From positions 12,148,501 to 12,212,500 of the forward strand of contig NC_135384.1 in the NCBI RefSeq assembly GCF_049243985.1: a stretch of 64,000 nt of DNA, in the 5' to 3' direction. A program made the translations under genes and the position numbers. The notes beneath the pieces were generated by a model, which was given only the letters and a program-made list of their open reading frames with translations, did no database searches and was not told the origin of the DNA. Below are positions 42,786-53,637 of the stretch, one piece after another (within the stretch, counting starts at the first letter, position 1; every line of letters begins with the position of its first letter). This stretch comes from Paroedura picta (Eukaryota; Chordata; Lepidosauria; Squamata; Gekkonidae).

Positions 42786-43625
42786 GTAAAAATCTTCCCT
42801 TATACATTGTCACCAAAAATCCACCATCTTTAAAAAGTTCACAGCCTACTATACAAGGTCTACTTTTCTCCAAAAAGTCTACCATAAGGCTAATATCTAA
42901 AGTAATCATGACGAAAATGCATGGAAACGATTGGAATATGCTAGCTAAATGTTGAAATTTAACTATGAAGGTTTTTAAGTAAGGCAGAATAAGAATATGA
43001 TTTCATAGAATTCATTAATGTATATTTGTTGAAATATCTGGAAACTGTTGATCAATGTAAAAAGTAATCGTATATGTCTCATTGTAACCAACCATGAGTT
43101 TACAGGTAAGGATGGGCTATAAAATGTAATTATTATAATAATTATATTATTAATACCTTAATTTTGGCATGAAATAGGCATACATTCTACTGTTTGGACT
43201 TTCTGAGGGAGACTTCATGCTTGCTTGCAAGTGCTGTATTCAGATCCGATACTTATTTTTTCATGCGAGAAGTATTATAAGGGAAGGCAACTACTTTAAA
43301 TCTTGGATGGACATTAGAGACATTTATTGCTTGAGTAATGTATGCCAATAAAGGTTTTCTCAGTCTTGCTTGAATAATAAGTCTGAGTTAATCAGTGAAT
43401 GAGTCCATTGCATTTTGAACCTATATACAAGTAACATGCCAGGTTTCCAGGTAGCCTCATTGATCTCAATCTGCCTTAACCTTTGAAACAAACAAAACTG
43501 CAGTATCAAACATGAAAGAAACACTTTCTTCTCCTATCAGGACTCCAAACCATTCTTTAGTCTTTTTATGTTGTCCTACTCCATAAACAAAAAAATAAAG
43601 AGAACAGGGTCAAAGTGAGTCCCCC

Positions 43626-43627
<2 letters not shown>

Positions 43628-43675
<48 letters not shown>
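43628..43675 (+). repeat. GA dinucleotide tract
   Basis: About 24 GA units, 75 bp before the acceptor of gene G, the longest of the set. Confidence 0.95.
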
Positions 43676-43677
<2 letters not shown>

Positions 43678-43776
43678 CCTGATCCAGCCCTATGAGAAAA
43701 TTCAATTCATTAATAGATTTTGAATCAATTGTTCATTATTCCTCAACAGCAATCCAGGAAAGTTCCATGCAAGGAA

Positions 43777-44730
43777 ATGCCTAATTCAAGCACTGTTACA
43801 ACTTTCCTTCTTCTGGGTTTCTCTGACACCAGGGAGCAAAATGTATTGTGCTTCATTCTGTTATTAGTTATTTACTTGGCAGCTCTGACTGCAAACTTCC
43901 TCATCATTTCAGCTGTGTCCTTGGACCAGCAGCTCCATACCCCCATGTACTTTTTGTTGGTGAATTTATCAGTTCTTGATCTGGGATCCATATCTGTCAC
44001 CATCCCAAATGCCATGGTTAACTGCCTCTTGAACACCTGGGAGATTTCATATTCTGGATGTGTCGCACAAGTCTATTCCTTGGCCTTTTTCTTGACAACA
44101 GACTATTTCCTCCTCACTGGTATGGCCTATGACAGATATGTCGCCATCTGTGACCCACTACACTATGAGACAGTCATGGATAGAAAAGCCTGCATCAAGA
44201 TGGTGGCCAGCATGTGGGTTGCTGGTCTTCTTTACTCAGGCTTACACGCCGGCAGCACCTTTGCCATCACCTTCTGCTCCAACGTCATCAACCAGTTCTT
44301 CTGTGAGGTTCCCCAGCTACTGAAAATATCTTGTGACAATTTATACCTCATTGAATTTGGAGTTGTTGTTTTCGGTGCTTTATTAATCTTCTCTTTCTTT
44401 GCTTTCATAATTGTTTCATATGTGCATATTTTCAAGGCAGTGCTCAGAATCCCTACCAACCAGGGCAGGAACAAAGCTTTCTCCACATGTGTCCCCCACC
44501 TTATTGTGGTCTCCTTGTTTGTCAGCACTGGATGCTTTGCCTACCTGAATACCAACTCACGGTCCCCTTCAGATCTGGATCTGGCGTTTGCTATACTGTA
44601 TTCTGTGGTCCCTCCACTGATGAACCCAGTTATCTATACAATGAGAAACAGGGACATCAGAGTTGCGCTATGGAAAATGTTTCAATGTGGCGTTTTTTCA
44701 GGAAGAAAAACTAGGGGCCATTCCGCATGA
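43777..44730 (+). CDS. Olfactory receptor G, C-terminus ended by a transposon
   Basis: 317 residues from the conserved ATG (MPNSSTVTTFLLLGFSDTRE); the open frame upstream of it belongs to the intron. All family motifs are intact (HTPMYFLL with one Phe to Leu change, MAYDRYVAIC, loop-2 Cys, KAFSTCVPHL, NPVIYTMRN). TM5 EFGVVVFGALLIFSFFAF is close to B. After GRKTR the frame enters the inverted repeat of a Harbinger-like element at 44715, adds GHSA and stops at a TGA made by the element. The original tail (FPLIDLIP...) is still visible beyond the element at about 45677. The lost part is outside the 7TM core, so function may be kept. Confidence 0.92.
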   Translation: MPNSSTVTTFLLLGFSDTREQNVLCFILLLVIYLAALTANFLIISAVSLDQQLHTPMYFLLVNLSVLDLGSISVTIPNAMVNCLLNTWEISYSGCVAQVYSLAFFLTTDYFLLTGMAYDRYVAICDPLHYETVMDRKACIKMVASMWVAGLLYSGLHAGSTFAITFCSNVINQFFCEVPQLLKISCDNLYLIEFGVVVFGALLIFSFFAFIIVSYVHIFKAVLRIPTNQGRNKAFSTCVPHLIVVSLFVSTGCFAYLNTNSRSPSDLDLAFAILYSVVPPLMNPVIYTMRNRDIRVALWKMFQCGVFSGRKTRGHSA

Positions 44731-45673
44731 CTTCAATGTAGCCAAAGTCTTACCTTTGTAAACACTATTAATTTAACGTTCCGAATGACGTCACAAACAA
44801 TCCGCAAGACTCCCACCAAACACCAGCAACAATAGGAATTTTATAGCATTTAGGGGGTGCAGAAAAGTGGATTCCCCCTGAAAAAACTGCTAGACTTCTG
44901 AGCACAAGCCGCAACACATCAGCGAAATACATGTGCGTTCTCAAAACAGCAGTAGAAAAAATGTCCCTCCCTAGATCTCGCCCCTGAGCTTCCAGAAACA
45001 CCCCCCACCCTTAAACTGGAGAAAGCAATGAATAAGCCAGGCTTCTTCGGCTGAAGTCCCTCTACAGAAGTGTTTAATAGTGAAACAAAGCTCCCTTCTG
45101 CAATTGTCTTTAAAGTTTCCAAGCACAATACAGGCCCCCGTCTGACACTGCCTGTAATTTCAGCCAGAAATTGCACCCATGGGGGGGGGGGATTTTTTTT
45201 TTTAATTGAAGAGCGTGTAAACAATAAGTGCCAGCTCCTACACCAGCAAAAGAGGTCCTTCTGAGACATTGAATGAACAAATTTTCGTTGCTACTGGTGT
45301 TTTGGGATTTTTAAAAATCAGTTTTTGAAGGGAAAAGGGCTTTCCGGGAGGATGAACACAACAGTTCATTGGCTGTTCTGTTTGATTGACAGCCAGGGGC
45401 GGGAAGAAGCACAGAAAATTATTGCCTCCTTTGTTGCGATTCCAGCGAGACCAGAAACCTGTGGGGAATGAATACTGCAAACATTTAGCACAGGGGTAGT
45501 CAAACTGCAGCCCTCTAGATGTCCACGGACTACAATTCTCACGTGCCCCTGCCAGCGAATGCTGGGAATGTGGGAATTGTAGTCCATGGACATCTGGAGG
45601 GCCGCAGTTTGACTACCCCTGATTTAGCATATTGCAAACATTTAGCAACATTGGTCATTGTGCGGAATGGCCT
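44715..45673. mobile_element. Harbinger-like non-autonomous element, complete, in OR G
   Basis: Starts GGGCCATTCCGCA and ends TGCGGAATGGCCT, inverted repeats of about 13 bp. Flanked by TAG (44712-44714) and TTG (45674-45676), consistent with a 3-bp target duplication with one later change; removing it restores the sister-gene order ACTAG-GTTTCCCC. No transposase frame seen. A hAT-like MITE is nested at 45491-45621. Relatives: 31738-32305, 46043-46545 and 63035-63433. Confidence 0.8.
45491..45621. mobile_element. hAT-like palindromic MITE nested in a Harbinger-like element
   Basis: CAGGGGTAGTCAAACTGC ... GCAGTTTGACTACCCCTG with a near-palindromic interior. Perfect 8-bp target duplication ATTTAGCA (45483-45490 and 45622-45629). 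Younger than its host element. Confidence 0.9.
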
Positions 45674-46042
45674 TTGGTTTCCCCTTATCGATCTGATTCC
45701 CCGATGGAATTTGTTAAAGGAAAAAAGAGGTTTCATAACCAAAAGCTTACAGAGAGGACAGGAGTAGATATCTGGTAGGTTTTACAGATGGACAGAAGAC
45801 CTACTAGATAGCAGGTGTGAGGATGCACAAGTGAGTACTGCAGAGGACAGAATTAGATAAACTTGTTACTCGCTTCTGTTCTGTGGCATAGCCTAGCAGG
45901 TCTGCTGTCCTGTTATAGAGGCTCACTGATGCTCAGTCCCTTCCTCTGGCCAGCGAAGAGACTGCTTAGAAAATGTAACAGAAGAAGAATGTTTGGAGAA
46001 TGTAGCAGACTGCTTGGAGTATGTAGCAGAAGAAGAAAAAGG

Positions 46043-46545
46043 GCCATTCCGCACTCGTCCAAAATAGCACAATGGTTACAAATGGAAATCGCTGGTGTTT
46101 TGCTGTTATGCACAACGTCGTTGACAATCTGCAACACTCCTGAAACCAATCTGCAAAAATCGATTGTTGTAGCGCTTTCAGGGAAATCCCAAAAAGTGGA
46201 TTCACCCTCCGGAAAGCGCTACACTCTTGCAACCAATCTGCAACACTAGCGGGAAAATTCTGTGCGTTACCATTGTTGCGGTTTCTGCAAAGTCCCTCCC
46301 CCTAGCTCTCTCCTCTGATCTTCCGGCGAAGCGATTGCCATTTTTTTTCTCTGAGCGAGCGGAGATCAACGCACCGGCAAGCCTTCGTTTACCAAGCGAG
46401 GCTTCCCTGGCTGCAGAGCTGTTTTAAGTCACCAAGCACGAAACAACACACAGCACGGTTTGCTGGTTTATTTTCCCTTTATTTTTCACTGTATTTTCGG
46501 CCGAAAATTGCGCCCGTGCGGGTGGGGTGGTTCATTCGGGGGCAG
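46043..46545. mobile_element. Harbinger-like element, left part
   Basis: Begins GGGCCATTCCGCACTCGTCC and runs through the TGCAAAAATCGATTG and AAATTGCGCCCGTGCGG segments, then stops abruptly at the TTCGGGGG / CAGGCTAGTGAAGC junction. The right half and the SINE present at this place after E, F and H are missing. Confidence 0.7.
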
Positions 46546-46559
46546 GCTAGTGAAGCATG

Positions 46560-47560
46560 GCCCCCTAGGGCCAATAAGGGCTTTTTTTCTCGGTTGTCCT
46601 CTTCGGGAAGCCAGGCACTTTATTTTTAACAGTCATTTAGACTAATACAAATTGTAATATGCATAAATAATGTAAATTGTTGCTAAAATATGTGAACAAT
46701 AAAATAAAACAAATAAAACAAAGAGCATAAAATCTTGGTTTCCAAATATTATCCTCTGAGGTTAACACATAGTTTAATAGCAGTTGAGGCCAAACATGCT
46801 TATCTGGGGCCAGGGTTGGTGTTGACCGAATGTTGTGTTTTGTGGGTGGCATGGGCAGAAAGGTGGCTTCTCAGGTACATTGGACCCAAACCATGTACGA
46901 CCTTAAATGTAATTACCAGAACCTTAAGTTTGATCTGGTTCTCAACTGGTAATCATGCAGATGTTGGACCATAGGCTAGATGTGGGGCCTCCAAGGTGTT
47001 CCTGTGAGAACCCTGGTTGCTGCATTCTGGACCAGTTGTAGTTTCCAGATCAAGGATAAAGGTAGGTAAACGTAGAGCGAGTTGCCGAACTCCAGTCTAG
47101 AGATGACTGTCTCATGGGTCATCATGGCTAGGTGTTCCAGGGCCAAGTTTGGCTTGGTACAGGCGGATGAATGCCAGCCATGTTAATTTTGTGACCTATG
47201 CCTCCAAAGAAAGGGAGGCATATTTAATGCCCACATTTCTGGTGGTGTGAGTCACTGACAGTTGCACTCCTTATGGGGTAGTCACATTTCTTCTGTACTC
47301 ATCTGTACATCCATGAGCAACTCACTGTATCCCCACTAAACTATTTATTACCTAGGGGCTAGGGCCCTTTCTGCACATGTTGGGTAACCTTCAATTTTCA
47401 GCTGCAGAAGCACATTGAAGTAGCATTATCCAGAGTGTACAGAATGGGCCCAAATCTAATCAATCTACATTTTAAAAAGTCATTACCACCAGCCTGACCA
47501 TCATGAAGTTGGCAAATAAGGGCCCTGCCCAAGTGTCAATCCATAGAAGGCTCCCATATT
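46560..47560 (-). mobile_element. L2 LINE remnant in duplicated 3' block
   Basis: Copy of the block at 35370-36350 (same CTCTGAGGTTAACACATAG and GACCTTAAATGTAATTACC segments). It ends where a BovB element was inserted. Confidence 0.65.
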
Positions 47561-47564
47561 CCTT

Positions 47565-48240
47565 GTTGTTGTTGCTGTTAGGTGCGAAGTCGTGTCCGAC
47601 CCATCGCGACCCCATGGACAATGATCCTCCAGGCCTTCCTGTCCTCTACCATTCCCCAGAGTCCATTTAAGTTTGCACCTACTGCTTCAGTGACTCCATC
47701 CAGCCACCTCATTCTCTGTCGTCCCCTTCTTCTTTTGCCCTCGATAGCTCCCAGCATTAGGCTCTTCTCCAGGGAGTACTTCCTTCTCATGAGGTGGCCA
47801 AAGTATTTTAGTTTCATCTTCAGGATCTGGCCTTCTAAGGAGCAGTCCGGGCTGATCTCCTCTAGGACTGACCGGTTCACCTTGCAGTCCAAGGGACTCG
47901 CAAGAGTCTTCTCCAGCACCAGAGTTCAAAAGCCTCAATTCTTTGACGCTCGGCCTTCCTTATGGTCCAACTTTCGCAGCCATACATTGCCCCTGGGAAT
48001 ACCATAGCCTTGATTAAATGCACTTTTGTTGGCAGAGTGATGTCTCTGCTTTTTAGGATGCTGTTTAGATTTCCCATAGCTTTCCGCCCCAGGAGCAAGC
48101 ATCTTTTAATTTCCTTGCTGCAGTCCCCATCTGCAGTGATCTTGGAGCCCAGGAAAATAAAATCTGTCACTATCTCCATTTCTTCCCCATCTATTTGCCA
48201 GGAATGGAGAGGGCCAGATGCCATGATCTTTGTTTTATTG
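47565..48240 (-). mobile_element. BovB LINE, 3' part
   Basis: Minus strand, about 675 bp. Two overlapping frames give the BovB (RTE clade) C-terminal region: VTDFIFLGSKITADGDC, KVHLIKAMVFPGAMYGCESW, FELWCWRRLLRVPWTARR and further on LKYFGHLMRRK, GRQRMRWLDGVTEAV. At least one frameshift separates them, near 47,900. The 3' end with GGTCGGACACGACTTCGCAC lies at the left and is followed by an AAC-type repeat. Bounded by ATTCC on both sides, a probable short target duplication. 5' truncated and dead. Confidence 0.9.
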
Positions 48241-48629
48241 ATTCCTGCTTGGCCTCAAGTGATGACTAGCTGATCCTGTGATATCAAGAGTAGGTGAGTG
48301 GGTCAACATCATATGGCAATCAAAAATATTTAACCCCTTCCACCTGCCTTCCAACTGAATGTGTGTTTCATCATCATCCTGCCAGGCTGACCTTGAGATT
48401 CATTGATTCCTGCCACAGTCCACCTTAGCTTCCTCTCCGAATCACATGGGGGGGCTTTTGGAGATAAACCAGGTATTCCAATTCCCTTCATTTTTCACAC
48501 AAAAGTTAAATGTGTGGTTCTGGAAAGTTGTAGGGTGTGATGCTTACCTGTGCTGTGAATTGGAGGATCACTCCTACAGTTACATAATGCAGAGAACATT
48601 TTTCATCAGAAAGTCCTTGCAGTCTGCAA

Positions 48630-48864
48630 ATAGAAATAACTTCTCTGGAGACCTCTGTTATCAAACACTTCTGGGATATGTGATGAACATCCTCAGAAAC
48701 AGTGCAGAAGAGGTATAAATCTTCTTACCCACAAAGCATAAATTCGCCATGAATTCAAAGTGCAAATTATTGCAGAAGATCTGGATGGACAGAAATAATC
48801 TTTCATCTTTGGGGAATATCTTTGTGAAAAGAAGACATCAAATGAGAAAGTGCCTTCTTGAAAG
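48630..48864 (+). promoter_or_regulatory. Promoter and 5' exon of OR gene H
   Basis: EBF-like TCTCTGGAGA (about 48641), TATAAAT (48714-48720), exon ending CTTGAAAG|GTAAAA (GT at 48865). Acceptor TTCTTCCACAG ending 50549; intron 1685 bp. Groups with F and I. Confidence 0.7.
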
Positions 48865-49593
48865 GTAAAAATCTTCCCTTTTCCATTGCCATCAAACAGC
48901 TATCGTCTTTAAAAAGTTCATAGCCTACTATGTAAATTCTACTTTATAAATTAGGCTTATGGTAGACTTTCTCTAAAAAAGTTTTACTCTAAGCCTAATT
49001 CATAAAGTACTAGCACTCATTACTAAAATCGTATATGGAAACAATTGGAAGATGCTGACTCTGCTAACTATGTTAAAAACTACCTCTGAAGGGGAATGAA
49101 ATAGACTTACAGTCTACAGTTTGGGCTATCTGAAGGAGGTTTCATGCCTGCCTTTAGTATCTTGTAATCACTGGACAGAATCATGCCCAATTTTTCTGCT
49201 TACTACAGGAGCCATGTGGCATTTCTTCAAGCAGGTCCTGTGATACTTCTTGGGGTGGTCAGAAAAGAACTCTGCCTTCTTTTTCACAGGTAGAAAATCT
49301 GTTGGGATCCAACCAACATTTTATTATTTCAGTATTTTATTTCCCCATTATGCAAAACAATATGTTACCATGTATTTCCATAGCTTTTCTGCTACCATGG
49401 TATGAAGAATTAAGTTCGGCAACCTGGGGTAACCTCACTTGTGTGCATCCCTCTAAGTGGTGGAGACATTATATAGACTGAAACATAAAAAGAATATCTA
49501 TATGTATCCCTATTTATTGCTTGAACAACATATATTAGTTAATCAGTGAGTGACTTCATTGAATTTGATACCAAGACTGAATAGCATACCTGG

Positions 49594-50174
49594 GTGTAAA
49601 CTGCATGGAGCTTTTATTCCAACCCCAGACTGATTCAGTCCCTGCCCTCTACACAGAATGCGATTTCCATTTGGATTTGGGGCGATTTAAAATTTCCTTC
49701 TACAGCAAGAAGGATTGATCCGAAGTGACCCTACCTTTATTGTGCAATATCTTAGAGTGCTTTTAATCCTGAATATATTATAAAATCGCATCATTTTGAA
49801 TCGGGGCTCTCCTCCATGGTAGAGGACCCGTGATTGGCCACAGGTGGTCATGTGATGAATTTTCCTTAAAGGAGAAGCCCCTAATTTCTCTCAACTTCTG
49901 TCGGTCCTGGATTTTTCTCCCTTCTCTGCCTTTTTCAATCTTCTCCCCCTCCCCTCCAAGAAAAGAAAGAGGCTCCCTGCTTGGCTGCACTCCCCCCACC
50001 CATCAAGAAAAGAAAAAAAAGAGGCTTGCCCCCCCATTCTGAACTACCCTAGCCACGTGCAGAAGACTTTCCTGTTTCAATGGGGAGGGGGGGGGGAGAG
50101 AAAGACCCGAGTTCAAAGCGATCTGAATTCAACAGGATTGACAATGGAATAAACAAAGTAAGTGCAGACTCTGC
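49594..50174. mobile_element. Unclassified 581-bp insertion in OR H intron
   Basis: Flanked by CCTGG on both sides (49589-49593 and 50175-50179). The homologous place in gene F (about 38660) reads AGCATACCTGGTTTACAG without interruption. Inside: GTGTAAACTGCATGGAGC at the left, GACCCGTGATTGGCCACAGG, poly-pyrimidine stretches, and GTAAGTGCAGACTCTGC at the right. No coding frame; superfamily not recognised. Confidence 0.7.
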
Positions 50175-50452
50175 CCTGGTTTCCAGATAGGCTCCTTGAT
50201 CTGAATCTGCTTTATGGAATGAGTCCATTGCATTTTTGAACATATATGTGTAGCATTTCAGGTTCCAAGGCAGCCTCATTGATCTCAATCTGCCTTCACC
50301 TTTGAAACAAACAAAACTGCAGTATCAAACATGAAAGAAGCACTTTCTTTGCCTATCAGGACTCTAAACCATTCTTTAGTCTTTTTATGTTGTCCTACTC
50401 TATAAACAAAAAATAAAGAGAACAGGGTCAAAGTGAGTCCCCCCCCCCCAAG

Positions 50453-50475
50453 TGAGAGAGGGAGAGAGGGAGAGA
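50453..50475 (+). repeat. GA-rich tract
   Basis: GAGAGAGGGAGAGAGGGAGAG before the acceptor of gene H; counterpart of the GA runs in the sister introns. Confidence 0.85.
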
Positions 50476-50576
50476 GCCAGATCCAACCCTGTGAGAATAT
50501 TCAATTCATTAATAGATTCTGAATCAATCTTTCATTTTTTCTTCCACAGCAATCCAGGAAAAGTCCATGCAAGGAA

Positions 50577-51533
50577 ATGCCTAATTCAAGCACTGTAACA
50601 ACTTTCCTTCTTCTGGGTTTCTCTGACACCTGGGAGCAAAATGTATTGTGCTTCATTCTTTTATTAGTTATTTACTTGGCAGCTCTGATTGCAAACTTCC
50701 TCATCATTTTAGTTGTATCCTTGGACCAGCAGCTCCATACCCCCATGTACTTTTTTTTGTTGAATTTATCAGTCCTTGATCTGGGATCCATATCTGTCAC
50801 CATCCCAAATGCTATGATTAATTCACTCTTGAACACCTGGGAGATTTCATATTCTGGATGTGTCGCACAAGTCTATTCCTTGGCCTTTTTCTTGGCATCA
50901 GACTATTTCCTCCTCACTGGTATGGCCTATGACAGATATGTCGCCATCTGTGACCCACTACACTATGAGACAGTCATGGATAGAACAGTCTGCATCAAGA
51001 TGGTGGGCAGCATATGGGTTGTTGGTCTTCTTTACTCAGCCTTACACACCAGCAGCACCTTTGCCATCACGTTCTGCTCCAACGTCATCAACCAGTTTTT
51101 CTGTGAGATCCCACAGCTACTGAAAGTGTCTTGTGACAATTTATATCTCATTGAAGTTGGAGTTCTTGTTTTCAGTGCATTTATAGTCTTCTCATGCTTT
51201 GGCTTCATAATTGTTTCATATGTGCACATTTTCAAGTCTGTGCTCAGAATCCCCACCACGCAGGGCAGGAACAAAGCTTTCTCCACATGTGTCCCCCACC
51301 TTATTGTGGTCTCCTTGTTTGTCAGCATTGCAAGCTTTACCTACCTGAAGCCCAACTCACGATCCCCTTCAGATCTGGATCTGGTGTTTGCTATACTGTA
51401 TTCTGTGGTGCCTCCACTGATGAACCCAGTCATCTATACAATGAGGAACAGGGACATCAGAGTTGCACTATGGAAAATGTTTCAATGTGGCATTTTTTCA
51501 GGAAGAAAAACTGGTTTCCCCTTATCAATCTGA
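50577..51533 (+). CDS. Olfactory receptor H (OR family 14-like)
   Basis: 318 residues, intact. Starts MPNSSTVTTFLLLGFSDTWE. Shares LIILVVSLDQQ with E and the FSAFIVFSCFGF TM5 with F. Motifs complete (HTPMYFFL, MAYDRYVAIC, KAFSTCVPHL, NPVIYTMRN). One base missing relative to E (AAAACTGGTTTC against AAAACTAGGTTTC) shifts the frame at the last residues, so the tail ends TGFPLSI rather than continuing as in E. The 3' flank carries the same deletion junction as E. The tail change lies outside the membrane core. Confidence 0.93.
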   Translation: MPNSSTVTTFLLLGFSDTWEQNVLCFILLLVIYLAALIANFLIILVVSLDQQLHTPMYFFLLNLSVLDLGSISVTIPNAMINSLLNTWEISYSGCVAQVYSLAFFLASDYFLLTGMAYDRYVAICDPLHYETVMDRTVCIKMVGSIWVVGLLYSALHTSSTFAITFCSNVINQFFCEIPQLLKVSCDNLYLIEVGVLVFSAFIVFSCFGFIIVSYVHIFKSVLRIPTTQGRNKAFSTCVPHLIVVSLFVSIASFTYLKPNSRSPSDLDLVFAILYSVVPPLMNPVIYTMRNRDIRVALWKMFQCGIFSGRKTGFPLSI

Positions 51534-51659
51534 TTCCCCGATGTGATTTGTTAAAGGAAAAAGTGTTCTGTGGCATAGCCTAGCAGGTCTTCTGTCCTGT
51601 TATAGAGGTTCATTGATGCTCAGTCCCTTTCTTTGGCCAGCGAAGAGAGTCTCTTTCAG

Positions 51660-51955
51660 ACTGCTTGGAGAATGTAGCAGAAGGAGAAAAAGAGTTTGCT
51701 CTTATATGTCCCTTTTCTCTACCAGAAGGAGCCTCAAAACATCTTCCAATTGTCTTCCCTTTCCTCTCTTCACAACAGACACGCTGTGAAGGAGGTAAGG
51801 CTGAGAGAGCCCTGATATTACTGCTTGGTCAGAACAGCTTTACCAGTGCTGTGGCAAGCCCAAGGTCACCCTGCTGGCTGTATGTGGGGGAGTGGTGAAT
51901 CAAGCTCAAATCACCAGATTCATAGTCGGTGCTTCTAACCACTACACAAAACTGG
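51660..51955 (-). repeat. tRNA-derived SINE
   Basis: Same insertion as at 34975-35263, with the head at 51955 and the GAGAAAAGGGACATATAAGA end at the left. Confidence 0.72.
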
Positions 51956-51964
51956 TTTCATCTA

Positions 51965-53010
51965 GCAGGCTAGTGAAGCATGGCTCCCTGAGGCCAATAA
52001 GGGATTTTTTTCACGGTTGTCCTCTTCTGGAAGCCAGGCACTTTATTTTTTAGCAGTCATTTAGACCAATACAAATTGTAATAAGCATTAATAATGTAAA
52101 TGGTTGCTAAAATATGTGAACAATAAAATAAAATGAATAAAACAAAGACCATAAAATCTCAGTTTCCAAATATTATCCTCTGAGGTTAACACATAGTTTA
52201 TTAGCAGTTGAGGCCAAACATGCTTATCTGGGGCCACGGATGATTAGCTAGTTGATGTTGACCGAATGTTGTATTTTGTGGGTGGCATGGGCAGAAAGGT
52301 GGCCTCTCAGGTACATTGGACCAAACCATGTATGGCCTTAAATGTAATTACCAGAACCTTAAGTTTGATCTGGTTCTCGACTGGTAACCATACAGATGTT
52401 GGAACATGGACCATATGTGGGGCCTCCAAGGTGTTCCTGTGAGAATCCAGGCTGCTGCATTCTGGACCAGTTCTAGTTTCCAGATCAAGGATAAAGGTAG
52501 GTACATGTAGAGCGAGTTGCAGAACTCCAGTCTAGAGGTGACTATCTCATGGGTCATCATGGTTAGGTTTTCCAGGGCCAAGTAGGATGCTAATAGTTTG
52601 CCTTGGCACAGGCGGAAGGATGCCAGCCATGTTCATTTTGTGACTTATGCCTTCAAAGAAAGAGAGGCATATTTAATGCCCACATTTCTGGTGGCGTGAG
52701 CCACTGACAGTTGCACTCCATCCATATGGGGTAGTCACATTTCCTCACTCATCTGTACACCCATGAGTAACTCATTGTATCCCCACTAAACTATTTATTA
52801 CCTAGGAGCCAGGGCCCTTTCTGCACATGTTGGGTAATATACCTTCAAAGCATTTTCAGCTGCAGAAGCACATTGAAGTATCATTATCCAGCATGTACAG
52901 AATGGGCCCCAATCTAATCAATCTACATTTTAAAAAGTCATTACCACCAGCCTGACCATCATGAAGCTGGTAAATAAGGGCCCTGCCCAAGTGTCAATCC
53001 ATAGAAGGCC
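51965..53010 (-). mobile_element. L2 LINE remnant in duplicated 3' block
   Basis: Third copy of the block at 35370-36350: minus-strand LELVQNAAAWILTGTPWRPH remnant, then the CTTTCTGCACATGTTGGGT segment. Confidence 0.65.
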
Positions 53011-53399
53011 CCCACATTTCTGCTTGGCCTCAAATATGACTAGCTAATCCTATGATATCAAGAGTAGAAGAGTGGGTCAACATCATGTGGCAATCAAAAA
53101 TATTTAACCCCTTCCACCTGCCTTCCAACTGAATGTGTGTTTCATCAACATCCTGCCAGGCTGACCTTGAGCTTCATTGATTCCTGCCACAGTCCACCTT
53201 AGCTTCCTCTGCAAATCACATGGGGGGCTTTTGGAGATAAACCAGGTATTCCAATTCCCTTCATTTTTCACACAAAAGTTAAATGTGTGGTTCTGGAAAG
53301 TTGTAGGGTGTGATGCCTACCTATGCCGTGAATTGGAGGATCACTCCTACAGTTACATAATGCAGAGAATATTTTTCATCAGAAAGTCCTTGCAGTCTG

Positions 53400-53637
53400 C
53401 AAATAGAAATAACTTCTCTGGAGACCTCTGTTATTAAACACTTCTGGGATATGTGATGAACATCCTCAAAAACTGTGCAGAAGAGGTATAAATCTTCGTT
53501 CCCACAAAGCATAAATTCGCCATGAATTCAAAGTGCAAATTATTGCAGAAGATCTAGATGGACAGAAATAATCTTTCATCTTTTGGGAATATCTTTGTGA
53601 AAAGAAGACATCAAATGAGAAAGTGCCTTCTTGAAAG
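53400..53637 (+). promoter_or_regulatory. Promoter and 5' exon of OR gene I
   Basis: EBF-like TCTCTGGAGA (about 53415), TATAAAT (53487-53493), exon ending CTTGAAAG|GTAAAA (GT at 53638). Acceptor TTTTTCAACAG ending 55120; intron 1483 bp. Confidence 0.68.

Noticed and set aside
43720-43776. N-terminal extension MNQLF... of gene G and the similar upstream extension of J beginning at 60008
   Set aside because: These residues lie in the intron before the acceptor, and begin at non-ATG codons; the conserved ATGs at 43777 and 60092 are the exon-2 starts.
45863-46249. 128-residue plus-strand frame
   Set aside because: It spans the gene G 3' flank and the left part of a Harbinger-like element; no domain is visible.
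47578-48224. Minus-strand frames resembling an endonuclease/RT-like gene
   Set aside because: They are BovB LINE remnants with a frameshift, not a host gene.
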